Assembly: GCF_000013745.1 (NCBI RefSeq)
Contig: NC_007925.1
Coordinates: 2,418,001-2,482,000, forward strand
DNA length: 64,000 bases
Direction of reading: 5' to 3'
Source: Rhodopseudomonas_A palustris_F
GTDB lineage: Bacteria; Pseudomonadota; Alphaproteobacteria; Rhizobiales; Xanthobacteraceae
Shown here: piece after piece, positions 9,731 through 19,419 of the stretch
Layout of the letters: the number at the start of each line of letters is the position of its first letter
Numbering within the stretch: the stretch's first letter is position 1
Program-made: the position numbers and the translations under genes
The notes under the pieces: model-generated
Databases searched by the model: none
Told to the model about the DNA's origin: nothing
The model's input: the letters and a program-made list of their open reading frames with translations, nothing else

Positions 9731-11425
9731 ATGTCGCCCATGACCCATCCCGGCGAACAGTTCTATCCCGCGGGCCTCACCTGGGACGCGCCGGTTGCGC
9801 GCGGCACGCTGCCCGATCTGCTATCAACCTCGGCTACCCGCTACGGCGCGCGGCCGGCGATCGAGTTTCGCGACCGCGCGATCAGCTTCACCGAGTTGGA
9901 AGCGCTGGTCGAAACCGCGGCGGCGGCGTTGCTGCGCGCCGGCTATGGCAAGGACTGTTCGGTCGGGCTGTATCTCGGCAATCTGCCGGATCATCCGATC
10001 AATTTCTTCGGCGCGCTGAAGGCCGGCGCCCGCGTCGTGCATCTGTCGCCGCTCGACGGCGAGCGCGCGCTGTCGCACAAGCTCAGCGATTCCGGCGCGC
10101 GGATCCTGATCACCAGCGATCTCGCCGGGCTGCTGCCGATGGCGCTGAAATTTCTGGAGAAGGGGCTGCTCGACCGGCTGATCGTCTGCGACGACGAGCA
10201 TTGGGGCGCGGTCGGCAATCCGCACACCCCGATCCCCGACGATCCGCGCATCGTCCGCTACGCCGATTTCACCAAAGATGCGACGCCGCCGGCGCAATGG
10301 CCGGCGCTTAAGCCCGACGACGTCGCCGTGCTGCAATACACCGGCGGCACCACGGGCTTGCCGAAAGGCGCGATGCTGAGCCACGGCAATCTGACATCGG
10401 CAGTGTCGATCTACGATCTGTGGGGTGCCAGGGACCGCGCCGAACGCAACACGGTGGAACGGGTGATCTGCGTGCTGCCGCTGTTCCACATCTACGCGCT
10501 CACCGTGATCCTGTTGCGCTCGCTCAATAACGGCGACCTGATCTCGCTGCATCAGCGCTTCGACGTCGCGGCGATCTTCCGCGACATCGAAGAGAAGCGC
10601 GCCACGGTGTTTCCCGGGGTGCCGACGATGTGGATCGCGCTGGCCAACGATCCGTCGTTGGAGAGCCGCGACCTGTCGTCGCTGGCGACTTGCGGCTCCG
10701 GCGGCGCGCCGCTGCCGGTCGAGGTCGCCAAAGTGTTCGAGCGCAAGACCGGGCTGCAATTGAAGAGCGGCTGGGGCATGACCGAAACCTGCTCGCCCGG
10801 CACCTCGCATCCGCTCGAAGGCCCGGACAAGCCGGGCTCGATCGGGCTGATGCTGCCCGGCATCGAGCTCGACGTGGTGTCGCTCGATGATACTTCGAAG
10901 CCGCTGCCGCCGGGCGAAGTCGGCGAGCTGCGGATCCGCGGCCCCAACGTCACGCGCGGTTACTGGAACCGGGCGCAGGAGACCGCCGAAGCCTTCGTCG
11001 GCGACCGCTTTCTCACCGGCGATATCGGCACCATGGACCGCGACGGTTACTTCTTTCTGGTCGACCGCAAGAAGGACATGATCATCTGCGGCGGCTTCAA
11101 CGTCTATCCGCAGATGATCGAGCAGGCGATCTATGAACACCCGAGCGTGCAGGAAGTGATCGTGATCGGCATTCCCGATCAATATCGCGGCGAGGCGGCC
11201 AAGGCCTTCGTCAAGCTGCGTAGCGGCGCCGCGCCGTTCAGCGTCGACGCGCTGCGGGAATTTCTTAAAGGCAAGCTCGGCAAGCACGAACTGCCGGCGG
11301 CGCTGGAATTGGTCGACGAATTGCCGCGCACCAGCGTCGGCAAATTGTCGCGCCACGAGTTGCGCGCCAAGCAACCCAACCACCAAACTCAACAACAACA
11401 AATCACAACAGGAGGTCGCCCATGA
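9731..11425 (+). CDS. pimA: Dicarboxylate/long-chain acyl-CoA ligase (PimA)
   Basis: This ANL-superfamily AMP-forming ligase has about 564 residues. Motifs include the P-loop YTGGTTGLPKGAMLSHGNL near residue 203, GWGMTET near 347, FLTGDIGTMDRDGYFFLVDR near 433 and the catalytic C-terminal lysine in PRTSVGK. It activates a carboxylic acid to its CoA thioester with ATP, the entry step for the pathway encoded around it. The start is ATG 9731 or ATG 9740 (MTHPGEQF); neither has a convincing ribosome site. The longer frame from 9623 runs through the upstream repeat and is rejected. The gene ends in a 4-bp ATGA overlap with the thiolase gene, implying translational coupling. Confidence 0.88.
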   Translation: MSPMTHPGEQFYPAGLTWDAPVARGTLPDLLSTSATRYGARPAIEFRDRAISFTELEALVETAAAALLRAGYGKDCSVGLYLGNLPDHPINFFGALKAGARVVHLSPLDGERALSHKLSDSGARILITSDLAGLLPMALKFLEKGLLDRLIVCDDEHWGAVGNPHTPIPDDPRIVRYADFTKDATPPAQWPALKPDDVAVLQYTGGTTGLPKGAMLSHGNLTSAVSIYDLWGARDRAERNTVERVICVLPLFHIYALTVILLRSLNNGDLISLHQRFDVAAIFRDIEEKRATVFPGVPTMWIALANDPSLESRDLSSLATCGSGGAPLPVEVAKVFERKTGLQLKSGWGMTETCSPGTSHPLEGPDKPGSIGLMLPGIELDVVSLDDTSKPLPPGEVGELRIRGPNVTRGYWNRAQETAEAFVGDRFLTGDIGTMDRDGYFFLVDRKKDMIICGGFNVYPQMIEQAIYEHPSVQEVIVIGIPDQYRGEAAKAFVKLRSGAAPFSVDALREFLKGKLGKHELPAALELVDELPRTSVGKLSRHELRAKQPNHQTQQQQITTGGRP

Positions 11426-12609
11426 CCGAGGCCGTTATCGTTTCCACCGCGCGCACCCCGATCGGCAAGGCCTATCGCGGCGCGCTCAATGCCACCGAGG
11501 GCGCGACCTTGCTCGGCCACGCCATCGAGCACGCGGTGAAGCGCGCCGGCATCGACCCCAAGGAGGTCGAGGACGTGGTGATGGGCGCCGCCTTGCAGCA
11601 GGGCTCAACCGGCGGCAACATCGCCCGCAAGGCGCTGCTGCGCGCCGGGCTGCCGGTGTCGGTCGCCGGCACCACCATCGATCGGCAGTGCGCCTCCGGC
11701 CTGCAAGCGATCGCGCTGGCGGCGCGTTCGGTGCTGTTCGATGGCGTCGAGATCGCGGTCGCCGGCGGCGGCGAGTCGATCAGCCTGGTGCAGAACGACA
11801 AAATGAATACTTTCCACGCCGTCGATCCGGCGCTGCAGGCGATCAAGGGCGACGTCTATATGGCGATGCTCGACACCGCCGAGGTGGTGGCGAAGCGCTA
11901 CGGCATTTCGCGCGAACGCCAGGACGAGTACTCGCTGGAGAGCCAGCGCCGCACCGCGGCGGCGCAGCAGGGCGGCAAGTTCGCCGACGAGATCGCTGCG
12001 ATCTCGACCAAGATGGGCGTGGTCGACAAGGCCAGCGGCGCGGTGTCGTTCAAGGACATCACGCTGTCGCAGGACGAAGGCCCGCGGCCGGACACCTCGG
12101 CGGAAGGCTTGGCGGCGTTGAAGGCGGTGCGCGGCGAGGGCTTCACCATCACCGCCGGCAACGCCTCGCAGCTCTCCGACGGCGCCAGCGCCACCGTGGT
12201 GATGAGCGACACGCTCGCCGCCAAGAAGGGCCTAAAGCCGCTCGGCATCTTCCGCGGCTTCGTCTCGGCGGGCTGCGAGCCGGACGAGATGGGGATCGGC
12301 CCGGTCTATGCGGTGCCGCGGCTGCTCAAGCGCCACGGCTTGAAGATCGAGGACATCGACCTGTGGGAGCTCAACGAAGCCTTTGCGGTGCAGGTGCTGT
12401 ATTGTCGCGACAAGCTCGGCATCGATCCGGAGAAGATCAACGTCGATGGCGGCGCCATCGCGGTCGGCCATCCCTACGGCATGTCGGGCGCCCGGCTCAC
12501 CGGCCACGCGCTGATCGAAGGCCGCCGCCGCAAGGCGAAATACGCCGTCGTCACCATGTGCGTCGGCGGCGGCATGGGCTCGGCCGGCCTGTTCGAGATC
12601 GTGCAGTAA
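11422..12609 (+). CDS. pimB: Acetyl-CoA acetyltransferase/beta-ketothiolase (PimB)
   Basis: This thiolase has 395 residues and the complete active site: nucleophile C90 in DRQCASGLQA, H350 in GGAIAVGHPYGMSGAR and C380 in VTMCVGGGMGSAG. It cleaves 3-ketoacyl-CoA with CoA to release acetyl-CoA, the last step of each beta-oxidation turn. ATG 11422 overlaps the ligase stop codon and is preceded by a near-perfect AGGAGGT site inside the ligase gene, so it is translated strongly. A 120-bp palindromic repeat separates it from pimC. Confidence 0.9.
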   Translation: MTEAVIVSTARTPIGKAYRGALNATEGATLLGHAIEHAVKRAGIDPKEVEDVVMGAALQQGSTGGNIARKALLRAGLPVSVAGTTIDRQCASGLQAIALAARSVLFDGVEIAVAGGGESISLVQNDKMNTFHAVDPALQAIKGDVYMAMLDTAEVVAKRYGISRERQDEYSLESQRRTAAAQQGGKFADEIAAISTKMGVVDKASGAVSFKDITLSQDEGPRPDTSAEGLAALKAVRGEGFTITAGNASQLSDGASATVVMSDTLAAKKGLKPLGIFRGFVSAGCEPDEMGIGPVYAVPRLLKRHGLKIEDIDLWELNEAFAVQVLYCRDKLGIDPEKINVDGGAIAVGHPYGMSGARLTGHALIEGRRRKAKYAVVTMCVGGGMGSAGLFEIVQ

Positions 12610-12627
12610 GGACGACCAATAGAATGC

Positions 12628-12747
12628 GTCATTCCGGGGCGCGAGCGCTTTGCGAGCGAGCCCGGAATCCATAACCACCACAGGGGATATGGATTCCGGG
12701 CCTGCACCCCAGCCGGCTTCGCCGCCTGGAGTGCATCCCGGAATGAC
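12628..12747. repeat. GTCATTCC-type repeat between pimB and pimC
   Basis: A 120-bp element with ends GTCATTCC and GGAATGAC, plus the inner inverted pair CCCGGAATCCATAACCACC / GGGGATATGGATTCCGGG. It is almost the same as the copy at 14003 between pimC and pimD. Confidence 0.85.
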
Positions 12748-12791
12748 AGAGAACTTCAACTGGCATCTGTAGTCCGACCAAGGAGGACAAC

Positions 12792-13982
12792 ATGGATCTG
12801 AGCTTCAGCAAGGACGAACTGGCGTTTCGCGACGAGGTCCGCGCCTTCTTCAAGGACAACGTGCCGGCGGCGTTGCGGCAGAAACTGATGGAAGGCCGCC
12901 ACCCGACCAAGCAGGAAATGGTCGACTGGTGGCGCGTGCTCAACGCCAAAGGCTGGGGCGTGCCGCATTGGCCGAAGCAATATGGTGGCACCGGCTGGAC
13001 CTCGGTGCAGGACTACATCTTCAACGAAGAACTGCAGATGGCGCCGGCGCCGGCGCCCTTGGCGTTCGGCGTCTCGATGGTCGGCCCGGTGATCTACACC
13101 TTCGGCAACGAGGCGCAGAAAGCGCGCTTCCTGCCGCGGATCGCTAATGTCGACGACTGGTGGTGCCAGGGCTTCTCCGAGCCCGGCTCCGGCTCCGATC
13201 TGGCCTCGCTGAAGACCAAGGCCGAGAAGAAGGGCGACACCTACATCGTCAACGGCCAGAAGACCTGGACCACGCTGGCGCAACACGCCGACTGGATCTT
13301 TTGTCTCTGCCGCACCGATCCCACCGCCAAGAAGCAGTCCGGCATCTCCTTCATCCTGGTCGACATGAAGTCGAAGGGCATCACGGTGCGGCCGATCCAG
13401 ACCATCGACGGCTCCAGCGAAGTCAACGAGGTGTTCTTCGACGATGTCGAGGTGCCGGTGGAGAATCTGGTCGGCGAGGAAAACAAGGGCTGGGACTACG
13501 CCAAATTCCTGCTCGGCAATGAACGCACCGGGATCGCCCGGGTCGGCGTCTCCAAGGAGCGCATCAAGCGCATCAAGGAGCTCGCCGCCAAGGTGCAGGC
13601 CGGCGGCAAGCCGGTGCTCGAGGATCAGAAATTCCGCGAGAAGCTGGCGCTGGTCGAGATCGAGCTGAAGGCTTTGGAATTGACCCAGCTCCGCGTCGTC
13701 GCCAACGAGGGCAAGCACGGCAAGGGCAAGCCCGATCCGGCGTCCTCGGTGTTGAAGATCAAGGGCTCGGAGATCCAGCAGGCCACCACCGAATTGCTGA
13801 TGAACGTGATCGGCCCGTTCGCCGCACCTTACGACATCCACGGCGACGACGGCTCCAACGAGGCGATGGACTGGACCGCGCAGATCGCGCCTTCGTATTT
13901 CAACAACCGCAAGGTCTCGATCTACGGCGGCAGCAACGAGATCCAGCGCAACATCATCAGCAAGGCGGTGCTGGGGTTGTGA
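12792..13982 (+). CDS. pimC: Acyl-CoA dehydrogenase, large subunit type (PimC)
   Basis: The protein has 396 residues with the full acyl-CoA dehydrogenase fold: an N-terminal helical domain (DLSFSKDELAFRDEVRAFFKDN), the FAD/substrate motif WCQGFSEPGSGSDLASLKTKA near 127-148 and the C-terminal YGGSNEIQRNIISKAVLGL. It oxidises an acyl-CoA to the trans-2-enoyl-CoA, passing electrons to ETF. A strong AGGAGG lies just before ATG 12792. The paired smaller paralogue follows, which suggests a two-subunit enzyme, as described for PimC/PimD of R. palustris. Confidence 0.9.
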   Translation: MDLSFSKDELAFRDEVRAFFKDNVPAALRQKLMEGRHPTKQEMVDWWRVLNAKGWGVPHWPKQYGGTGWTSVQDYIFNEELQMAPAPAPLAFGVSMVGPVIYTFGNEAQKARFLPRIANVDDWWCQGFSEPGSGSDLASLKTKAEKKGDTYIVNGQKTWTTLAQHADWIFCLCRTDPTAKKQSGISFILVDMKSKGITVRPIQTIDGSSEVNEVFFDDVEVPVENLVGEENKGWDYAKFLLGNERTGIARVGVSKERIKRIKELAAKVQAGGKPVLEDQKFREKLALVEIELKALELTQLRVVANEGKHGKGKPDPASSVLKIKGSEIQQATTELLMNVIGPFAAPYDIHGDDGSNEAMDWTAQIAPSYFNNRKVSIYGGSNEIQRNIISKAVLGL

Positions 13983-14002
13983 TCCCTGCGTCGTTCATTG
14001 CT

Positions 14003-14125
14003 GTCATTCCGGGGCGCGAGAGCGCCAGCTCGAGCGAGCCCGGAATCCATAACCACCGCAGGGGATATGGAGTCCGGGCCTACGCCCCAGCCGGCTTCGC
14101 CGACTGCGGCGTATCCCGGAATGAC
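14003..14125. repeat. GTCATTCC-type repeat between pimC and pimD
   Basis: A 123-bp element nearly identical to that at 12628, with outer ends GTCATTCC/GGAATGAC and the same CATAACCACCGCAGGGGATATGG core (described, not fully quoted). Two recent copies in one operon suggest movement or local duplication of the element. Confidence 0.85.
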
Positions 14126-14178
14126 CAGAGACTTTCGCCCGAACGGGCATCGCTTTCGGAATATGGGGAAATACCAAG

Positions 14179-15321
14179 ATGGATTTTGATCTCTCGGAGG
14201 AGCAGCGGCTCCTGAAGGACAGCGTCGAGGGCCTGTTGAAGACCTCGTATGATTTCGACGCCCGCAAGAAGTATCAGGCCGAGCCCGGCGGCTGGAGCAA
14301 GACGGTGTGGAGCAAGCTCGCCGAGCAGGGCCTCTTGGGCCTGCCGTTTTCCGAAGCCGACGGCGGCTTCGGCGCGGGCTCCGTGGAAACCATGATCGTG
14401 ATGGAAGCGCTCGGCAAGGCGCTGGTGGTCGAGCCTTATCTCGCCACCGTGGTGCTCGGCGGCGGCTTCCTGCGCCACGGCGGCTCGGCCGAGCAGAAGG
14501 CCGCGCATCTGCCCGGGCTGATCGACGGCTCCAAGACCTTCGCGTTTGCGCAACTGGAGAAGAATTCGCGCTACGATCTCGGCGACGTCACCACCACCGC
14601 CAAGAAGACCGGCGCGATGTGGGTGCTCGACGGCGAGAAATTCGTCGTGCTGCATGGCGAGACCGCCGACACCCTGATCGTCACCGCGCGCAGCAAGGGC
14701 GCGCGGCGCGACCGCGACGGCATCGGCGTGTTCCTGGTGCCGGCGGGCGCCAAGGGCGTCAGCATCAAGGGCTATCCGACCCAGGACGGGCTGCAGGCCG
14801 CCGACATCAGCCTGTCCGGCGTGGTGATCGATGCCGATTGCGCGATCGGCGATCCGGAGAACGGCCTGCCGCTGGTCGAGCGGGTGGTCGACGACGCCCG
14901 CGCCGCGCTGTGCGCCGAGGCGGTCGGCGCGATGGATGAATCGCTGAAGTCCACCGTGGACTACATGAAGACCCGCACCCAGTTCGGGGTGCCGATCGGC
15001 TCGTTCCAGGTGCTGCAGCATCGCGCCGCCGACATGTTCGTCGCGGTCGAGCAGGCCCGCTCGATGGCGCTGTTCGCCACCATGGCGAGCGATTTCGACG
15101 ACGCCCGCGAGCGCGCCAACGCCATCGCCGCAGCCAAGGTCCAAGTTGGTCAGTCGCTGAAATTCGTCGGCGAACAGGCGATCCAGCTGCACGGCGGCGT
15201 CGGCATGACCATGGAGTACAAGATCGGCCACTACTTCAAGCGGCTGACCATGATCGAGCACGCGTTCGGCGACAGCGACTTCCACCTCAGCCGCGTCAGC
15301 GCCGCCGGCGGGCTGATCTAG
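14179..15321 (+). CDS. pimD: Acyl-CoA dehydrogenase, small subunit type (PimD)
   Basis: The protein has 380 residues and an acyl-CoA dehydrogenase fold (MDFDLSEEQRLLKDSVEGLL; LPFSEADGGFGAGSVETMIV; TRTQFGVPIGSFQVLQHRAADMF; HGGVGMTMEYKIGHYFKRL). The substrate-binding segment after residue 110 (FAFAQLEKNSRYDLGD) differs from the canonical TEPGSGSD motif, and the C-terminus lacks the usual GGTxEIQ motif. Both features point to the divergent subunit of a heteromeric dehydrogenase with PimC. It is the last gene of the operon that can be recognised. Confidence 0.85.
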   Translation: MDFDLSEEQRLLKDSVEGLLKTSYDFDARKKYQAEPGGWSKTVWSKLAEQGLLGLPFSEADGGFGAGSVETMIVMEALGKALVVEPYLATVVLGGGFLRHGGSAEQKAAHLPGLIDGSKTFAFAQLEKNSRYDLGDVTTTAKKTGAMWVLDGEKFVVLHGETADTLIVTARSKGARRDRDGIGVFLVPAGAKGVSIKGYPTQDGLQAADISLSGVVIDADCAIGDPENGLPLVERVVDDARAALCAEAVGAMDESLKSTVDYMKTRTQFGVPIGSFQVLQHRAADMFVAVEQARSMALFATMASDFDDARERANAIAAAKVQVGQSLKFVGEQAIQLHGGVGMTMEYKIGHYFKRLTMIEHAFGDSDFHLSRVSAAGGLI

Positions 15322-15388
15322 ACTCCGGGCTCCAGACTCTCGACGCTGCCTGCAGAGGCCCTGAGGCGAAGAGGCGCCGCGCGAACCT

Positions 15389-15542
15389 TCCCTCTCCCGC
15401 TTGCGGGGGAGGGGGGCCGGCGGCAGGCCGGACGGGTGGGGGCGCGCCGCGCACGAACGCGCAGTCATCACGCCGTGCGGCCCTTCGCGCCGTGCCCGCG
15501 ATTTCCCCCACCCCGACCCTCCCCCGCAAGCGGGGGAGGGAG
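15389..15542. repeat. CCCTCCCC-type palindromic repeat between pimD and glpK
   Basis: The 320-bp gap 15322-15641 holds no gene. It contains paired G/C-run hairpins (CTCCCGCTTGCGGGGGAG near 15394 and CTCCCCCGCAAGCGGGGGAG near 15519) around a variable centre, the same family as at 9590. Confidence 0.75.
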
Positions 15543-15641
15543 AGCGCCGCGGTGCGTTGCGACTCTCTTTTGCCCATCTTGACCTCTTGCGCGCAATCGG
15601 CTGCTGTTGACGCACCATCCCTCGCGTCACGGAAGAACGCC

Positions 15642-17141
15642 ATGTCCTATGTGCTGGCCATCGATCAGGGCACCACCTCGTCGCGCGCCATCGTGTTTCG
15701 TCAGGACATCTCGATCGCAGCACAAGCGCAGCAGGAATTCCCGCAGCATTTTCCGGCCTCCGGCTGGGTCGAACACGAGCCCGAGGACATTTGGGTGTCG
15801 ACGCTGACCACCTGCCGCGCCGCGCTCGCCCAGGCCGGGCTCAGCGCCTCCGACATCGCGGCGATCGGCATCACCAACCAGCGCGAGACCACCGTGGTGT
15901 GGGACCGCGCCACCGGGCAGGCGGTGCACCGCGCCATCGTCTGGCAGGATCGCCGCACCGCAGCCGCCTGCGCGCAGCTCAAGGCCGACGGCCACGAGCC
16001 GATGGTGGCGGCCAAGACCGGGCTGATCGTCGATCCGTATTTCTCCGGCACCAAGGTGGCGTGGATCCTCGACCACGTCCCCGGCGCCCGCGCCCGCGCC
16101 GAGCGCGGCGAATTGTTGTTCGGCACCGTCGATTGCTATCTGTTGTGGCGGCTGACCGGCGGCAAAATCCACGCCACCGACGCCACCAACGCCTCGCGCA
16201 CGCTGCTGTTCAACATCCACACCGGGCAATGGGACGACGAGCTGCTGGCGCTGCTGGGCGTGCCGCGCTCGATGCTGCCGGAGGTGAGAGACTCTTCGCA
16301 TCATTTCGGCGACAGCGAGCCGGACTTGTTCGGCGGCGCCATTGCCATTCGCGGCATCGCCGGCGATCAGCAGGCCGCCACCATCGGCCAGGCCTGCTTT
16401 GCGCCCGGCATGATGAAATCGACCTACGGCACCGGCTGCTTCGCGCTGCTCAACACCGGCGCGGTGGCGGTGAAATCCCAGCACCAGCTGCTCACCACCA
16501 TCGCCTATCAGCTGAACGGCGTGCGCACCTACGCGCTGGAAGGCTCGATCTTTGTCGCAGGGAGCGCCGTGCAATGGCTGCGCGACGGGCTGCATATCAT
16601 CGATCATGCCTCTGAGACCGGGCCGCTCGCCGACAAATCGGATTCGCTGCAGAGCGTCTATCTGGTGCCGGCCTTCGTCGGGCTCGGCGCGCCGTATTGG
16701 AATCCGCGGGTCCGCGGCGCGTTGTTCGGGCTGACCCGCAACACCGGCCCGGCGGAGCTCGCGCATGCAGCTCTCGAGAGCGTGTGCTACCAGACCTACG
16801 ACCTGTGGGCGGCGATGCGCGCCGATTGGCCGGACGCCGACGAGGCGTCGATCGTGCTGCGGGTCGACGGCGGCATGACCGCATCGGACTGGACCATGCA
16901 GCGGCTCGCCGATCTGCTCGACGCCCCGGTCGACCGGCCGATGATCGCCGAGACCACCGCGCTCGGCGCCGGCTATCTCGCCGGCCTCAGTGCCGGGATC
17001 TTTCCGGAGCCGCAGCAATTCGCCGACAATTGGCGGCTGCAACATCGCTTCCGTCCGGTGATGAGCAAGGCGACCCGCGCGCGCAAGCTGAAAGGCTGGG
17101 CCGCCGCGGTGCGCGGGCTGCTCGCCAGCGACGACGAGTAA
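15642..17141 (+). CDS. glpK: Glycerol kinase
   Basis: The protein has 499 residues, the standard length. FGGY-kinase signatures are clear: phosphate-binding DQGTTSSRAIVF at the N-terminus, GITNQRETTVVWDRATG, the substrate loop WQDRRTA, GIAGDQQAATIGQ, STYGTGCF and RVDGGMTASDWTMQ. It phosphorylates glycerol with ATP to sn-glycerol 3-phosphate. ATG 15642 follows GGAAG by six bases; the longer frame from 15492 runs back through the repeat. There is no glpF or glpD beside it. It follows the pim operon at a distance of 320 bp and is followed by the 145-bp tandem array. Confidence 0.93.
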   Translation: MSYVLAIDQGTTSSRAIVFRQDISIAAQAQQEFPQHFPASGWVEHEPEDIWVSTLTTCRAALAQAGLSASDIAAIGITNQRETTVVWDRATGQAVHRAIVWQDRRTAAACAQLKADGHEPMVAAKTGLIVDPYFSGTKVAWILDHVPGARARAERGELLFGTVDCYLLWRLTGGKIHATDATNASRTLLFNIHTGQWDDELLALLGVPRSMLPEVRDSSHHFGDSEPDLFGGAIAIRGIAGDQQAATIGQACFAPGMMKSTYGTGCFALLNTGAVAVKSQHQLLTTIAYQLNGVRTYALEGSIFVAGSAVQWLRDGLHIIDHASETGPLADKSDSLQSVYLVPAFVGLGAPYWNPRVRGALFGLTRNTGPAELAHAALESVCYQTYDLWAAMRADWPDADEASIVLRVDGGMTASDWTMQRLADLLDAPVDRPMIAETTALGAGYLAGLSAGIFPEPQQFADNWRLQHRFRPVMSKATRARKLKGWAAAVRGLLASDDE

Positions 17142-17156
17142 CGACAAAGTCAAAGC

Positions 17157-19074
17157 GTAGCCCGGATGCAGCGAAGCGCAATCCGGGACCACGGGCACGG
17201 AGCACCCGGATTTCGCTGCGCTTCATCCGGGCTACAGGACGACGGGACGACGCGGCAAACGACAAAGGCCGACCTTTCGGCCGACCTTCGTCGTTGAGCC
17301 GTGGCCCGGATGGAGCGAAGCGCAATCCGGGACCACGGGCGCGAAGCACCCCGGATTTCGCTGCGCTTCATCCGGGCTACAGGACGACGGGACGACGCGG
17401 CAAACGACAAAGGCCGACCTTTCGGCCGGCCTTCGTCGTTGAGCTGTAGCCCGGATGGAGCGAAGCGCAATCCGGGACCACGGGCGCGGTGCCAACCCGG
17501 ATTTCGCTGCGCTGCATCCGGGCTACAGGACGACGGGACGACGCGGCAAACGACGAAGGCCGACCTTTCGGCCGGCCTTCGTTGTTGAGCTGTAGCCCGG
17601 ATGCAGCGCAGCGCAATCCGGGACCACGGGCGCGGTGCCACCCGGATTTCGCTGCGCTTCATCCGGGCTACAGGACGACGGGACGACGCGGCAAACGACG
17701 AAGGCCGACCTTTCGGCCGGCCTTCGTTGTTGAGCTGTAGCCCGGATGCAGCGCAGCGCAATCCGGGACCACGGGCACGGAGCACCCCGGATTTCGCTGC
17801 GCTTCATCCGGGCTACAGGACGACGGGACGACGCGGCAAACGACAAAGGCCGACCTTTCGGCCGGCCTTCGTTGTTGAGCCGTAGCCCGGATGCAGCGCA
17901 GCGCAATCCGGGACCACGGGCGCGAAGCACCCCGGATTTCGCTGCGCTTCATCCGGGCTACAGGACGACGGGACGACGCGGCAAACGACAAAGGCCGACC
18001 TTTCGGCCGGCCTTCGTCGTTGAGCCGTAGCCCGGATGCAGCGCAGCGCAATCCGGGACCACGGGCTCGAAGCACCCGGATTTCGCTGCGCTTCATCCGG
18101 GCTACAGGACGACGGGACGACGCGGCAAACGACAAAGGCCGACCTTTCGGCCGGCCTTCGTTGTTGAGCTGTAGCCCGGATGGAGCGAAGCGCAATCCGG
18201 GACCACGGGCACGGAGCACCCCGGATTTCGCTGCGCTTCATCCGGGCTACAGGACGACGGGACGACGCGGCAAACGACAAAGGCCGACCTTTCGGCCGAC
18301 CTTCGTTGTTGAGCTGTAGCCCGGATGCAGCGCAGCGCAATCCGGGACCACGGGCGCGAAGCACCCCGGATTTCGCTGCGCTTCATCCGGGCTACAGGAC
18401 GACGGGACGACGCGGCAAACGACAAAGGCCGACCTTTCGGCCGGCCTTCGTTGTTGAGCCGTAGCCCGGATGCAGCGCAGCGCAATCCGGGACCACGGGC
18501 ACGGAGCAACCCGGATTTCGCTGCGCTGCATCCGGGCTACAGGACGACGGGACGACGCGGCAAACGACAAAGGCCGACCTTTCGGCCGGCCTTCGTTGTT
18601 GAGCCGTAGCCCGGATGGAGCGCAGCGCAATCCGGGACCACGGGCACGGAGCAACCCGGATTTCGCTGCGCTTCATCCGGGCTACAGGACGACGGGACGA
18701 CGCGGCAAACGACAAAGGCCGACCTTTCGGCCGGCCTTCGTTGTTGAGCTGTAGCCCGGATGGAGCGAAGCGCAATCCGGGACCACGGGCGCGGTGCCAA
18801 CCCGGATTTCGCTGCGCTTCATCCGGGCTACAGGACGACGGGACGACGCGGCAAACGACAAAGGCCGACCTTTCGGCCGGCCTTCGTTGTTGAGCTGTAG
18901 CCCGGATGGAGCGAAGCGCAATCCGGGACCACGGGCGCGGTGCCAACCCGGATTTCGCTGCGCTTCATCCGGGCTACAGGACGACGGGACGACGCGGCAA
19001 ACGACAAAGGCCGACCTTTCGGCCGGCCTTCGTCGTTGAGCCGTAGCCCGGATGGAGCGAAGCGCAATCCGGAA
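17157..19074. repeat. Tandem array: 13 full copies plus a partial copy of a 145-bp palindromic unit
   Basis: Units begin with GTAGCCCGGATG (or GTGGCCCGG) at 17157, 17301, 17446, 17592, 17737, 17882, 18027, 18171, 18316, 18461, 18606, 18751 and 18897; a last partial unit starts at 19043 and ends near 19074. Spacing is 144-146 bp. Each unit has a large inverted repeat (GTAGCCCGGAT..GCGCAATCCGGG against CCCGGATTTCGCTGCGC..ATCCGGGCTAC), then GACGACGGGACGACGCGGC, then a second hairpin AAGGCCGACC-TTTC-GGCCGGCCTT. Differences between copies are few and partly shared between neighbours, as expected from unequal exchange. All six frames are open over long stretches, but these are by-products of the repeat. 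The array separates glpK from the convergent gene at 19084. Confidence 0.95.
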
Positions 19075-19083
19075 GCAAGACGC

Positions 19084-19389
19084 TTACCAGCGACCGCCGC
19101 CGCCGCCGAAGCCAAAGCCGATGCTCGGGCCGCCGCCGCCGTAATAGCCTTGGCGATGGCCGTAGCCGCGGCGCTCATAGCCGCCGCGATAGCCGCCGCG
19201 ATAGCCGTAGCGCGGCTCGACGTAGCGCGGGCGGCTGCGGAAGCAGCGGCCGTATTCGTCGCACACCAGCCGGACCTGTTCGGTGCCGCTGGCGGTGGTG
19301 CCGAGCGATGGCGCCGCGAGCGGCGCCGCGGAGGCCGCGGAGGCGAACAGCGCGGTGGCCGTAGCCGCCGCCAGAACGAGGCTTTTCAT
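19084..19389 (-). CDS. Small exported Gly/Tyr/Arg-rich protein
   Basis: This 101-residue protein has a signal peptide (MKSLVLAAATATALFASAASA) and a short central part LVCDEYGRCFRSRPRYVEP with two cysteines. The low-complexity C-terminus (RGGYRGGYERRGYGHRQGYY, then GGGGPSIGFGFGGGGGRW) is rich in glycine, tyrosine and arginine. AAAGGA lies nine bases before ATG 19389. The composition resembles small surface or periplasmic proteins common in Bradyrhizobium-type genomes; no function can be assigned. The next upstream gene (19420-19707) has a similar plan. Confidence 0.75.
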   Translation of the reverse strand: MKSLVLAAATATALFASAASAAPLAAPSLGTTASGTEQVRLVCDEYGRCFRSRPRYVEPRYGYRGGYRGGYERRGYGHRQGYYGGGGPSIGFGFGGGGGRW

Positions 19390-19419
19390 GATCTGTCCTT
19401 TGACTGTCAGAGCGAGCGT

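Noticed and set aside
17157..19074. Possible CRISPR array
   Set aside because: The whole 145-bp unit is repeated, with no unique spacers, and no cas genes are present.
17150..19083. Many overlapping open frames of 80-180 codons on both strands with similar sequences
   Set aside because: They are translations of the 145-bp repeat in different frames, shift by one unit each time, and have no ribosome sites or family motifs.
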